Origin: Virgibacillus subterraneus
Lineage (GTDB): Bacteria > Bacillota > Bacilli > Bacillales > Amphibacillaceae
Assembly (NCBI RefSeq): GCF_900110695.1
Contig: NZ_FOEH01000003.1
Span: 186,001-250,000 of the forward strand
Direction: 5' to 3'
Length of the DNA stretch: 64,000 nt
The position numbers were made by a program, and so were the translations under genes. The notes beneath the pieces were generated by a model that saw only the letters and a program-made list of their open reading frames with translations, ran no database searches and was not told the DNA's origin. This document shows positions 26,772-35,634 of this stretch, in pieces (within the stretch, counting starts at the first letter, position 1; each line of letters starts with the position of its first letter).

Positions 26772-28274
26772 ATGATGAAACACTTACTATTAACACTTAT
26801 AATAATTTCTTTTTCGCTCGGAATAACTAACCCGGCTGGTGCAGCAGAAAAAGAAACCATACATAGTGAAATTATTTATAATCTATTAGTTGATCGTTTC
26901 AATAACGGTGATCCTTTAGCGGGGGAACAGGTTAATTTGGATGATCCCCTTGCTTATCATGGTGGAGATTTACAAGGAGTAACTGATAAACTTGGATCCT
27001 TAAAAGATTTAGGGTATACCACGATTGTATTGTCTCCGATTATGGAAAACGCACCTGGTGGCTATCATGGTTATTGGATTGAAGACTTTTATAAAGTTGA
27101 TGACCAGTTTGGTACAATGGAAGATTTGAAAAAACTAGTAAAAGAAGCCCATGAACGTGACATTAAAGTAGTAATGGAGTTTGTAACAAACTACGTGTCA
27201 GTGACACATCCCATGACAGAGGATTCAAGTAAAAGTGACTGGCTGAAAGAAAATAATAATGTTCAGTCATACCAATGGCTTGATCAAGCTGTTGTACTTG
27301 ATCAGTCAAACCCAGAAGTACAAAAATTCCTAATGGATGCTGCAGATTACTGGATTGAGGAAGCAAATATTGATGGATATAAATTTCATGCAGCTGATTA
27401 TACCAATGAGTCATTTTTAAAAGAATTGACTGCTCACATTAATGAACAAAACCCGAATTTCTATATGCTTGGAGATATTTTAAGCGGCGAGGAATATACA
27501 GGTGATATCAAAGAGAATACACAAATTGATATGGTGGAGAATCATCCGATATATGAACCGATAACAGAAACCTTTGCAAGTGCAGGAGAGCCTGTTTCAA
27601 ACCTTTATGATGCTTGGGTAGCCAGTGGCAAAAGTGAGGACCTAACCTACTTGGATAACAAATACACTGAACGCTTTACGCAAAAGCTGCTGAAAAATGC
27701 CCGGAATCCATTAACGACATGGAAATTAGCTTTAACTTATTTATACACTGCTCCAGGAACTCCAATGATTTATCAAGGATCTGAGATTCCGATGGGTGGT
27801 GGGGCGTTTCCAGATAGTCAGGAGATGGTCCAATTTAATAGTGGAGATGAAGATTTATCAGAGTTCATCAATAGAGCTTCAGCACTTCGCTCTCAGTTTC
27901 CTCCCCTCCAAAAGGGAGACTATGAGCTATTAGGTTCAAGTGGTGCCATGAGCCTGATGAAACGTTCATATGAAGGTAAAACGGTCTATATCGCTATCAA
28001 TAATGATACGGAGTCACAAGCTATTTCAATTGATGGAATTGACTCTAGTATGCAATTGAAAGGTCTGCTTGGAGATAATCTTGTACGGGAAAATGAAAAA
28101 GGTGAATTTAAAATTGGTCTTGCACGTGAAACCGCAGAAGTTTACATCGAACAGAATGATACTGGACTAAATTGGACATTTATTGGAACGGTTATAGGTA
28201 TTTTTCTTTTATTCGTCTTGGGTGTCATCCTATTAAGCAGAAAACAGAAAAAAAGAGAAGAAGCTGAAGCGTAA
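26772..28274 (+). CDS. Membrane-anchored GH13 amylase-like protein lacking catalytic residues
   Basis: 500 residues: signal peptide (1-24, cut near AGA-A), a GH13 TIM barrel (about 30-370), a C-terminal beta domain, and a transmembrane helix (about 468-490) followed by a basic tail. The fold is clear (GYHGYWIEDFYKVDDQFGT; APGTPMIYQGSEIPMG). The catalytic sites are not: the nucleophile position has H206 (GYKFHA), the acid/base position D235 (MLGDIL), and the NHD motif reads NKY (296-298). The region I Asp and His are E136 and Y141. Probably a non-enzymatic, carbohydrate-binding or structural surface protein. Confidence 0.85.
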   Translation: MMKHLLLTLIIISFSLGITNPAGAAEKETIHSEIIYNLLVDRFNNGDPLAGEQVNLDDPLAYHGGDLQGVTDKLGSLKDLGYTTIVLSPIMENAPGGYHGYWIEDFYKVDDQFGTMEDLKKLVKEAHERDIKVVMEFVTNYVSVTHPMTEDSSKSDWLKENNNVQSYQWLDQAVVLDQSNPEVQKFLMDAADYWIEEANIDGYKFHAADYTNESFLKELTAHINEQNPNFYMLGDILSGEEYTGDIKENTQIDMVENHPIYEPITETFASAGEPVSNLYDAWVASGKSEDLTYLDNKYTERFTQKLLKNARNPLTTWKLALTYLYTAPGTPMIYQGSEIPMGGGAFPDSQEMVQFNSGDEDLSEFINRASALRSQFPPLQKGDYELLGSSGAMSLMKRSYEGKTVYIAINNDTESQAISIDGIDSSMQLKGLLGDNLVRENEKGEFKIGLARETAEVYIEQNDTGLNWTFIGTVIGIFLLFVLGVILLSRKQKKREEAEA

Positions 28275-28290
28275 GCAATTCAGATTGGAA

Positions 28291-28330
28291 TGACCATCAA
28301 TTTTGTATGTTAATTGATGGTCAGTTTTTT
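28291..28330 (+). terminator. Terminator after the amylase-like gene
   Basis: Perfect 12-bp stem tgaccatcaatt / aattgatggtca and T-run. Confidence 0.92.
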
Positions 28331-28431
28331 AGGGATTAAAAAACCACATGGCTGCCGTGTGCTCAGCCACCATCAACTATGAAAAATGGCAAACTGAAAA
28401 TTAACCTGAGTAGGAATGCTAAAAAACTTTA

Positions 28432-28510
28432 GCGGACACCAGCGACCTTATATCGCAGAATTATCCCTGTTATACTCAGGTATATGTCAAATAAGGTCTT
28501 TTGTGTCCGC
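28432..28510. repeat. 79-bp interrupted inverted repeat
   Basis: Arms GCGGACAC and ACCTTAT on the left match ATAAGGT and GTGTCCGC on the right. In each arm the two blocks are separated by five unpaired bases, giving a stem with a symmetric internal loop. It lies in a 347-bp gene-free gap; a further AAATAGC / GCTATTT pair follows at 28540-28573. May be a small mobile or structural repeat. Confidence 0.6.
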
Positions 28511-28621
28511 ATACCCACGTTAAAGCACTGTTTTTATAGAAATAGCGGCTTCTATGACCTCTAACTGCTATTTTTGCTTAATCCGTATGTTTAATTTGCT
28601 CGTTCCGAATTACCAATTACT

Positions 28622-29488
28622 CTACCCGTTAACAATCATTCCGCCATTTATATGAATAACTTGTCCTGTCACATAGCTTGCATCATCACTTGCTAGATAA
28701 ACATATGCTGGTGCTAATTCCTTTGGCTCTCCAGGGCGCTTCATCGGCGTATTTCCACCAAAAGTATCAACTTTTCCTGCGCTAAAGGTTGAAGGAATTA
28801 GCGGAGTCCAAATTGGTCCTGGTGCAACTGCATTTACTCGTATGCCTTTATCCACTAATGATTGTGACAATGAGCGCGTAAATGAAGTAATAGCGCCTTT
28901 TGTAGCTGAATAATCAATAAGATCTTCACTTCCTTGATAGGCTGTGATCGATGAAGTGTTGATAATTATACTACCTTGACGCATATTTTGTAATGCTGCT
29001 TTCGTCATATGAAATGTTCCGAAAACATTTGTTCGAAACGTTTGTTCAAGCTGTTCACTTGAGATGTTTGAGAATGCATCTTGCGGATGTTGTTCAGCTG
29101 CATTGTTTACAAGAATATCTATTTTTGAAAACGTCTCAAGTACTTCTGTGACTGCCGCTTCGCAAAATGGCTGGTTGCCAATATCACCATTAATCAGCAA
29201 GCATTTCTGACCTTCCAGTTCAACTAATCGCTGTGTTTCTTTTGCGTCTTCATGTTCATTAAGATAGACTATCGCGATGTCTGCACCTTCTTTTGCAAAG
29301 TGAATACTGATTGCGCGTCCAATTCCACTGTCACCACCAGTAACAATGGCAACTTTGCTTTTTAATTTGTTGCTCGGTTTATAGTCTTTACTAATATATT
29401 CCGGCTCAGGATGCATTTTCGACTCCACGCCAGGTTGCTTAGATTGATGTTGGGGTGGTGGTGTTTTCCTTTTATTATTTTTATCCAT
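28622..29488 (-). CDS. Short-chain dehydrogenase/reductase (general-stress type, YdaD/YhxC-like)
   Basis: 288 residues. A polar N-terminal extension of about 45 residues (KTPPPQHQSKQPGVESKMHP) precedes a Rossmann domain with TGGDSGIGRAIS, NNAAEQHP, catalytic S in NTSSITAYQGS and YSATK, then VAPGPIWTPLIPS. The extended N-terminus is typical of bacillus stress dehydrogenases such as YdaD/Gsp39. The substrate is unknown. Start at ATG 29488 behind aggaggag; the frame opens 39 nt earlier. A sigma-B-like promoter lies upstream. Confidence 0.9.
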   Translation of the reverse strand: MDKNNKRKTPPPQHQSKQPGVESKMHPEPEYISKDYKPSNKLKSKVAIVTGGDSGIGRAISIHFAKEGADIAIVYLNEHEDAKETQRLVELEGQKCLLINGDIGNQPFCEAAVTEVLETFSKIDILVNNAAEQHPQDAFSNISSEQLEQTFRTNVFGTFHMTKAALQNMRQGSIIINTSSITAYQGSEDLIDYSATKGAITSFTRSLSQSLVDKGIRVNAVAPGPIWTPLIPSTFSAGKVDTFGGNTPMKRPGEPKELAPAYVYLASDDASYVTGQVIHINGGMIVNG

Positions 29489-29525
29489 CTTATCTCCTCC
29501 TGGAATGTTAATTGTTGTTTTATCC

Positions 29526-29551
29526 ATTCCCCGAGATTAATAATTTAAATC
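29526..29551 (-). promoter_or_regulatory. Sigma-B-like promoter of the stress dehydrogenase gene
   Basis: Minus strand GATTTAA, 13-bp spacer, GGGAAT, resembling GTTTAA-N12-15-GGGTAT. It lies 37 bp before the start codon. The relationship to Gsp39-type proteins supports stress control, but the match is imperfect. Confidence 0.45.
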
Positions 29552-29552
29552 A

Positions 29553-29578
29553 TAAAAAAGCCCTCTTCTGGAGGACTA
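29553..29578 (-). terminator. Terminator after yppF
   Basis: Minus strand AGTCCTC / GAGGGCT stem with 5-nt loop and TTTTTT. Confidence 0.8.
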
Positions 29579-29588
29579 ATTGTTTCTA

Positions 29589-29780
29589 TTAAGCGTACTC
29601 ATGAGCTGAGATAGCGCCTTGTCTATGCAAATAGTAATAGATTTTTCGATACTCATTTATGTCAATTTCACAGTTGATGTATTTTTGCTGATAGAAATCC
29701 AAAAGAGCGTTAATTGATTCAGGTGGCTGATTTCGATCCGTTTCAAAAATCGTTATTAGTTCAAATATACTCATACTCAT
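29589..29780 (-). CDS. yppF: YppF-like small protein
   Basis: 63 residues, soluble, no cysteines. MSMSIFELITIFETDRNQPP and LLDFYQQKYINCEIDINEYR resemble the YppF family of short bacillus proteins of unknown function. Ribosome site gagggt precedes the ATG; a second ATG two codons downstream could also serve. Its own terminator separates it from the dehydrogenase gene. Confidence 0.65.
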   Translation of the reverse strand: MSMSIFELITIFETDRNQPPESINALLDFYQQKYINCEIDINEYRKIYYYLHRQGAISAHEYA

Positions 29781-29957
29781 ATAAACCCTCCATCAAAAGA
29801 TTTCGCTTAAGGTTGTCCTATCAGAAATATATGCTGGAGGCTTTTGTATAATGCTAATTAATTCAACTTGCGCAGCGTAAAATGAACGCATAAACTTTGA
29901 AGGAATAAGAAAGGCTGAGAAACACTACTTGAGTTGACTTAGATCAATGGTTCTTAT

Positions 29958-30135
29958 TTGATATAAAATGCGACGTACTTTTTAAAAAATTTGAGTGCTA
30001 TTATGACGCTTCGGAAACACACTACGCTTTCCGCGGGCTCGTGGTGAGCCCACGGAAAGCGAGTATATTCAAGCTGCGTGGTTAGAGATTCTCACTAAAT
30101 ACTTCTAATCGTATCTGTGTTGCATTTTATATCAA
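29958..30135. repeat. 178-bp MITE-like element with terminal inverted repeats
   Basis: TTGATATAAAATGC at the left end is repeated inverted and perfect (14 bp) at the right end. The centre holds a 37-bp hairpin (30025-30061) with arms CGCTTTCCG-GGGCTC and GAGCCC-CGGAAAGCG. It encodes nothing and lies in a 458-bp gene-free gap. No target duplication was recognised. The motif CGCTTCGGAAAcACACTACG also occurs at 38.2 kb. Confidence 0.7.
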
Positions 30136-30187
30136 CTACAAAATAGGAAAATTTAAGCGATTTTGCTAAAGACAGGGAGGGGGTTAT

Positions 30188-30220
30188 ACAAAAAGGGCGC
30201 CCTAAATTAAAGGGAGCCCC
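30188..30220 (-). terminator. Terminator after the beta-propeller gene
   Basis: Minus strand GGGCTCCCT / AGGGCGCCC (one mismatch) with T-run. Confidence 0.75.
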
Positions 30221-30238
30221 AAATATCGTTACTAATTG

Positions 30239-32470
30239 TTAATATCTTTCTTTCAGTTCTGGTAATTCGACTGTTTGTGTAACATACTCTTCTGACATAT
30301 CATAAACTTTCATTTGGCTTAGGGAGAATGTGTATAATGTGTTCCCAACAGATACCATCCGTTTGATTTCAGATTCCCATTTTGGATGCTGCATTTGTTC
30401 CATTTTCTGCTGATGTGTAATGGTATCTTTTACATTAATTCCATTCTCAGGTGTAATGTTGTATAAAAAGGCACCTTCGTAAACTAGTGACTGTTCTTCA
30501 TACGTTGCATCACCTTTATGAACTGTTTTAGTTTCAAACAATGTTGCTGGGAAGCCAAAAATATTATCCTCTGGATGCTTGTATAAAGCATTATGATTAT
30601 GGTTGAGTTCCGTATAGGAGTGTCCCTGACCGATAATCTCACTAAATTCCTCTTTTGGATTTGTTGGATCAGCCACATCAAATACTGATATTTTCAGTCC
30701 GTTAATTCTGACTCGCGGCTCACGTTCATCCTTGGTTTCAACTAACTTTGTGTTTTGACCGAAACCAATTACATGGTTATCATCTAAGGGGTGCAAGTAG
30801 TTGCTGAATCCAGGGATCTTTAATTTGCCGAGAACAGCAGGTTTTTCTGGATTCTTTAAATCGATAACAAAAAGTGGATCAACCTGTTTAAATGTTACCA
30901 TGTACGCAACTTCTTCCATGAATCTGACGCTATAGATTCGTTCGTCCTTGGCTAAACCTTCTAATTTTCCAATCGGGTTCATCTGTAAATCGAATGTATA
31001 CAGGTTATTGGTAGAAGGTTCTTTTTCATTCCACATATCTCCCTTTGTTGTTGCCACACGAAATGTTTTGTTACGTTCATCCATGGCAAACTGATTAATT
31101 AGTGTACCATTAACAACCGTAGAAGCATTATACGTTATTTTTCCGCTATCGATTTTAAATTGATTGATTTCTGTATTTGCCGGCGGTCTTGCAATAGCAA
31201 TATCAGTTGTACTTTCACCAGCATCGTTTTCATCTTTTTCCTGGTAATTATATTTATTTACTGCAATATAGATATTTTCTTTGGACATATACATTTGATT
31301 GGAGGCACCAAGGTAGGATTCCATAGATATTTTTTTATTCATATTGTCTAAGTCAATTGAACCTAACAGCAAGAAATTCTCATCCTCACTTTCAGGGAAA
31401 AAGTACATCGAATCATAATCCAATGGCTTTACTTCGTTACTAACAGCAGTATCCTTAACAAATGGTCTTACATCAGTATCTATAGACTCCTCTTCAAGAA
31501 TACGATATGGGGGATGCTGATTTGCAATTAAATACATATGTCCATCCATCAATCGCGAAGCTGTAAGAGATCCTTCAAATGATATTTCCCGAACTTCCTT
31601 TGGGTTGCTTTTGTCAGAAACATCGTAAATTAGCACTGAAGTTTGCATACGGTGCAGAGGAAAGCGTTCTACGCTACCAGATTTGGCTGATTGTTGTTCT
31701 CGGATAGGCTCCGATTTATGTCCAATCATGATCAGTTTATCTTTGTGTAAATAAAGTTCAGCTGGACGAAAGCTTTCCTGGGAAATCGTGCTTAATACGT
31801 TACTATTATCTTTATTAGCATTGGTTATCACAACGTCAGATTCTCTAGCAAAATACACAAATTCGCCATCGGTTTTGATAATATCACCTTCATCAATACC
31901 ATCAACTTGAACATTTGTTGTAGAGGCTTTTTCACCACTGCTTGCTGTGTCCATTGCTGCATCACCACTAGAACTTTCTTCTGTTGAGCTATCATTTTGC
32001 TGTACAGTCATTTCTTTTCGTTGTTCCATTCGTTCGTTAAGTAATGTCATTAGTTGTTCATTGTCTTTTATGTTTGGTATTCTTGCTACAGCTGTGAAAG
32101 AGTGCGTAAATGTATTGTCCAATTGACTACCTGCAACTGTTTCAACTTCAGCAGAAACGGTTATCATATACGTATGGTCAATGTTATACCCGTCATTAGG
32201 TGCTTGTAGTGTCAATACCGTATTATCTTCATTCCATTTAAATGAAACATCAACTTGTTCGTTGTTGTTGTTCTTGACTGTTACAGTTTCGCTTGTAAAC
32301 GTATCGGGATTCATCTTTTTGGAAAAATGAATAGTCCAATCTTTGAATGTAGGTGCGTAACTTGATTTGGAAGGAATGTTTGCTGTTATTGTGTTGGAAA
32401 AGAAGATAAACGCCACTGAAATAATAACAATAAAACTTGTTCCAATTATCCACCAGATTTTCTTTTTCAT
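30239..32470 (-). CDS. Membrane-anchored beta-propeller protein with N-terminal Ig-like domain
   Basis: 743 residues. One N-terminal transmembrane helix (about 5-25), an Ig-like SbsA/Big_5 domain (about 38-130: FSKKMNPDTF ... NTFTHSFTAVA), a Ser-rich linker, then a large domain typical of secreted C-terminal beta-propeller proteins distantly related to WD40 (VDEGDIIKTDGEFVYFA-type repeats; VYEGAFLYNITPENG). Extracellular, function unknown. Ribosome site gaggtg before the ATG. Single gene with its own terminator. Confidence 0.85.
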   Translation of the reverse strand: MKKKIWWIIGTSFIVIISVAFIFFSNTITANIPSKSSYAPTFKDWTIHFSKKMNPDTFTSETVTVKNNNNEQVDVSFKWNEDNTVLTLQAPNDGYNIDHTYMITVSAEVETVAGSQLDNTFTHSFTAVARIPNIKDNEQLMTLLNERMEQRKEMTVQQNDSSTEESSSGDAAMDTASSGEKASTTNVQVDGIDEGDIIKTDGEFVYFARESDVVITNANKDNSNVLSTISQESFRPAELYLHKDKLIMIGHKSEPIREQQSAKSGSVERFPLHRMQTSVLIYDVSDKSNPKEVREISFEGSLTASRLMDGHMYLIANQHPPYRILEEESIDTDVRPFVKDTAVSNEVKPLDYDSMYFFPESEDENFLLLGSIDLDNMNKKISMESYLGASNQMYMSKENIYIAVNKYNYQEKDENDAGESTTDIAIARPPANTEINQFKIDSGKITYNASTVVNGTLINQFAMDERNKTFRVATTKGDMWNEKEPSTNNLYTFDLQMNPIGKLEGLAKDERIYSVRFMEEVAYMVTFKQVDPLFVIDLKNPEKPAVLGKLKIPGFSNYLHPLDDNHVIGFGQNTKLVETKDEREPRVRINGLKISVFDVADPTNPKEEFSEIIGQGHSYTELNHNHNALYKHPEDNIFGFPATLFETKTVHKGDATYEEQSLVYEGAFLYNITPENGINVKDTITHQQKMEQMQHPKWESEIKRMVSVGNTLYTFSLSQMKVYDMSEEYVTQTVELPELKERY

Positions 32471-32546
32471 AATTTAGTCACCTCTATATTTTTTTGCGTC
32501 TTTAATTTGTTAGACGACAGAAGGGGTATAATGTTACAAGATTATT

Positions 32547-32582
32547 ACAAAAAATACTGACCCAGACTAATTGGATCAGTAT
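32547..32582 (-). terminator. Terminator after the DegV gene
   Basis: Minus strand ATACTGATCC / GGGTCAGTAT (one G-U) and a T-run. Confidence 0.85.
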
Positions 32583-32588
32583 CTATAA

Positions 32589-33449
32589 TTACTTATATTC
32601 TTTATTTAAGAAGAAAATTGCGATCGTTCCTGGTCCCGCGTGAGATCCAATAGCTGAACCGACCATTTCAATTACAATATCGTGAGCGCCAAATTTATCT
32701 TTAAACATTTCAGCATATTTTTCGGCTGTCTCCAAGTCGTCGCCATGACTGATGCCAATCGTTTGGTTTGTGAAGTCAGTTCCGCGTTCCTCCATAATTT
32801 CAAGCATACGGTTTAATAACTTTTTTGAGCCTCTTATTTTTTCGAGAGGGACAAGCTTTCCGTTCTCGACATGCAGAATTGGTTTTATTTTTAGGAGCGT
32901 ACCAACAAATGCCGCTGTCTTACTTACACGACCACCACGATAGAGGTATTCCAAATCATCAACAGTAAAAATATGTTCCATATGTTCTGCATGATATGTA
33001 GCTGTTTCGATGATTTCATCAACACTTGCGCCATCTTTAGCAAGTTCGGCAGCACGGAGGACGATTAGTCCAAGTCCGATTGATACACACTTCGTATCAA
33101 TAACATGAATAGATGCGTCAGGGTATGTTTCTTTAACTTCCTGTTCCATCATTTTTGCTGTTTGGTATGTACCGGATAACTCTGATGATAATGCCAGGTA
33201 GATTAATGGCTGATTTGATTCTGCATACGATGTGAAAATAGTTTTAAAGGATTGTGGAGCAACTTGAGATGTCTTGGGACTCTTTTCTTCTCGCATAGCA
33301 TCATAGATTGCTTTAGGCTTTATTTCTCTACCATCTGCAAATTCATTCTCGTCTAAATGGACCGTTAATGATACCATTTCGATGTCATATTCATTATAAT
33401 GTTCTTTTGAGAGATCACATGCTGAGTCTGCTAGAATTTTAATACTCAT
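32589..33449 (-). CDS. yitS: DegV family fatty-acid-binding protein (YitS-like)
   Basis: 286 residues. ILADSACDLSKEHYNEYD at the N-terminus, then TSQVAPQSF, SSELSGTYQTA, YRGGRVSKTAAF and the C-terminal GSAIGSHAGPGT, all DegV hallmarks. DegV proteins bind fatty acids as FakB-type carriers for the fatty-acid kinase. Named YitS because yitT follows divergently and yitU-V-W lie downstream, the B. subtilis order. Start ATG 33449 follows aaggtg; the frame opens five codons earlier. Confidence 0.88.
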   Translation of the reverse strand: MSIKILADSACDLSKEHYNEYDIEMVSLTVHLDENEFADGREIKPKAIYDAMREEKSPKTSQVAPQSFKTIFTSYAESNQPLIYLALSSELSGTYQTAKMMEQEVKETYPDASIHVIDTKCVSIGLGLIVLRAAELAKDGASVDEIIETATYHAEHMEHIFTVDDLEYLYRGGRVSKTAAFVGTLLKIKPILHVENGKLVPLEKIRGSKKLLNRMLEIMEERGTDFTNQTIGISHGDDLETAEKYAEMFKDKFGAHDIVIEMVGSAIGSHAGPGTIAIFFLNKEYK

Positions 33450-33585
33450 TATAATCACCTTCATTCATATAAAGTACTTGTATATACTTAAGTTTAAAAC
33501 TATATGGAAAGATAGTCAAAGTATATTTGTAAGAAATGTAAAAATAATGATAAACTTAATCGAAGCTCACAAGAGGGAGGTAGCT

Positions 33586-34431
33586 ATGTTTTTATTTGAA
33601 GCAAGACGTATTATAATTGTAATATTCGGAGCAATGCTGAATGCTATGTCACTAAACTTCTTCTTAATTGGAGCAAATGTTTACGCAAGTGGCTTTACAG
33701 GTGTTGCACAGCTTATTTCCAGTGTATTCAATGATTTCCTGGGAATCGGTGTTAGTACAGGTATTCTATTATTCATATTAAATATTCCAGTTGCCATATT
33801 AGGCTGGTATAAAGTTGGTAAAGGATTTACCGTATATAGTGTTATTTCTGTTGTTTTTACGACAGTATTTTTAGAACTGTTGCCTATTGTAATTTTTTCA
33901 GAAGATATTATACTTAATGCTGTTTTCGGCGGGGTTTTAGCTGGGACAGGTGTTGGAATTACATTAAAGCTTGGTGCTTCCACAGGTGGTATGGACATTG
34001 TAGCGATGGTTTTATCCCGTATGAAAGATAGACCAATCGGAACTTATTTTCTGTTGTTAAATGGAATAATCATCGCAATGGCTGGGTTCCTTTATGAACC
34101 TGAAAACGCACTTTATACATTGTTAACACTCTATGTTACAACACGTGTAATTGATGCGATCCATACCCGTCATGAGAAAGTGACAGCAATGATTATTACA
34201 CTTAAGGCAGATGAATTGCAAAAAGCGATACATGATACTATGGTCCGTGGAATTACAATAATTCCAGCTAAAGGGGCATACACGAAAGAAGACAAAAATA
34301 TGATGTACCTTGTTGTAACGCGGTATGAGTTATATGATCTGGAACGAATAATTGGTGAAGTTGATCCGAATGCATTTACTAATATAGTTCAAACAACAGG
34401 CATATTTGGTTTCTTCAGACGTGACAATTAA
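33586..34431 (+). CDS. yitT: YitT family membrane protein
   Basis: 281 residues: five to six transmembrane helices in the first 200 residues (DUF161: LNFFLIGANVYASGFTGVAQ; GASTGGMDIVAMVLSRM) and a C-terminal cytoplasmic DUF2179 domain (RGITIIPAKGAYTKEDKNMM). Function unknown. The frame is open 108 nt upstream, but gggagg lies 5 nt before ATG 33586. Divergent from the DegV gene. Confidence 0.9.
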   Translation: MFLFEARRIIIVIFGAMLNAMSLNFFLIGANVYASGFTGVAQLISSVFNDFLGIGVSTGILLFILNIPVAILGWYKVGKGFTVYSVISVVFTTVFLELLPIVIFSEDIILNAVFGGVLAGTGVGITLKLGASTGGMDIVAMVLSRMKDRPIGTYFLLLNGIIIAMAGFLYEPENALYTLLTLYVTTRVIDAIHTRHEKVTAMIITLKADELQKAIHDTMVRGITIIPAKGAYTKEDKNMMYLVVTRYELYDLERIIGEVDPNAFTNIVQTTGIFGFFRRDN

Positions 34432-34459
34432 AACGGTACACTACAAGGGGGAGTTAAAA

Positions 34460-34930
34460 ATGAAAAAGTTTATCATCACATTACTCTGCGCATTTGCTCT
34501 GGTGGCTTGCAGCAGTGAAGAAGGAACTAGCTCCGAATCTGCTAATGAGAATAGCGAAGAAGAGAATGACTCAGAATCAAACGGTGAGAAGAGTGCAGAA
34601 ACAGAGGGAAGTGCAGCGGTTCAATTTAGGAATGTTGAAATGAATATTCAAGAAAGTACTATTAGGGTTTCGGGTGAAGCCAAAGCTATGGACAATACAT
34701 TCTTCTATAAATTTGAGCAGGGGGATTCAGTAATCGTGAAGGAAACTGCTGTTGACCTAGAAAAAAATGATCAAGGCTGGGGTAGTTTTCAGCTTGAATT
34801 AGAACTTACCCAAAAGGTAAGAGAAGCACAAGTAATGCCAGTTATTACGTTGTATGATAAAAAAGAAGATGGAACAATGGTAAATAAAAATTATCTTCCA
34901 GTCGATTTAAGAAATCTACAAAATCAGTAA
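34460..34930 (+). CDS. Small lipoprotein with Gmad2-like domain
   Basis: 156 residues. Lipoprotein signal with lipobox LVAC (Cys 17), a Glu/Ser-rich linker to about residue 55, then a beta-rich domain with VSGEAKAMDNTFFYKFEQGD and GWGSFQLELEL that recalls the Ig-like Gmad2 domain of germination-related proteins; this assignment is tentative. Start at ATG 34460 behind gggggag; the frame runs back into yitT. In B. subtilis the protease inhibitor gene ipi occupies a similar place, but similarity is not evident. Confidence 0.75.
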   Translation: MKKFIITLLCAFALVACSSEEGTSSESANENSEEENDSESNGEKSAETEGSAAVQFRNVEMNIQESTIRVSGEAKAMDNTFFYKFEQGDSVIVKETAVDLEKNDQGWGSFQLELELTQKVREAQVMPVITLYDKKEDGTMVNKNYLPVDLRNLQNQ

Positions 34931-34936
34931 AAAATT

Positions 34937-34978
34937 AGAGGTACATATCATAATTTTGATTTGTACCTCTCTTTGTTT
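34937..34978 (+). terminator. Terminator after the lipoprotein gene
   Basis: Stem agaggtaca / tgtacctct and T-rich tail. Confidence 0.82.
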
Positions 34979-34997
34979 ACATATTACTTATGTAATT

Positions 34998-35261
34998 TTA
35001 ATATCCGTGTTTTTCAAATACTTCTTTAACTTTTGCTTCAAGTTGATCCCATTCTGCATCAAACATTTTATTTATCGTAATAAAGTTTTGGTATCCAAAA
35101 ACATTATCAACACCGTCAAGTTTCATCATATCATTTAATATCTCATGCTCACTTGTATCACCAGGCATTACAGAAATACTACTGTCTCCTTGAAATATAA
35201 GTTTGTCCGTTGTAAATTTTAGTGCATTTGGATTAGGTGTAGCTTCAGCTCTAACTCCCAT
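34998..35261 (-). CDS. Nfu/NifU N-terminal domain protein
   Basis: 87 residues, consisting only of the Nfu_N domain: AEATPNPNALKFTTDKLIF and DGVDNVFGYQNFITINK. The cysteine-containing NifU C-terminal domain is absent, so it cannot itself carry the scaffold cluster. It may be an iron-sulfur assembly accessory; two DUF59 assembly factors lie within 5 kb. Strong ribosome site (agggagg). Confidence 0.85.
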   Translation of the reverse strand: MGVRAEATPNPNALKFTTDKLIFQGDSSISVMPGDTSEHEILNDMMKLDGVDNVFGYQNFITINKMFDAEWDQLEAKVKEVFEKHGY

Positions 35262-35330
35262 TGTTAATTACCTCCCTAGATAGTACCTACTTAATTTTAT
35301 TTTAGCAGAAAATCAATCGGGACAAAAGGA

Positions 35331-35366
35331 AAACACCCTTACCATTAAAATGTGGTAAGGGTGTTT
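35331..35366 (-). terminator. Terminator of the DUF3813 gene pair
   Basis: Perfect 14-bp stem aaacacccttacca / tggtaagggtgttt; on the minus strand TTTTCCTTTT follows. Confidence 0.85.
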
Positions 35367-35436
35367 ATTTTGCACGTTATAATCCCTCGTCATCAGAAAA
35401 ATGATTTGAAAATCAGTAACGCACATTTAATGGAGG

Positions 35437-35634
35437 TTAACTTAATTGGTTGTGTTGACGTAATTGCTGCTCAAGTTGCTGTAGTTGCTGTTGCTCTTCA
35501 GGAGAACTTTCGGCTTTGGCTGACTGTATGGCGTTTTGTGCAGCCTGTTTATCCTTTTGGTTTGCTGCTCCTCCTTGAGCATTCGTTATGCGGTTAACGG
35601 CAGTTTTAGCTTGCTGAAATAAATTATTTTCCAT
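35437..35634 (-). CDS. DUF3813-like small protein
   Basis: 65 residues, helical and Gln-rich. NLFQQAKTAVNRITNAQGGA and SSPEEQQQLQQLEQQLRQHN match the DUF3813 family pattern of short bacillus proteins. Its ribosome site (ggaggg) lies inside the end of the preceding gene, whose stop codon abuts this ATG. Function unknown. Confidence 0.7.
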   Translation of the reverse strand: MENNLFQQAKTAVNRITNAQGGAANQKDKQAAQNAIQSAKAESSPEEQQQLQQLEQQLRQHNQLS

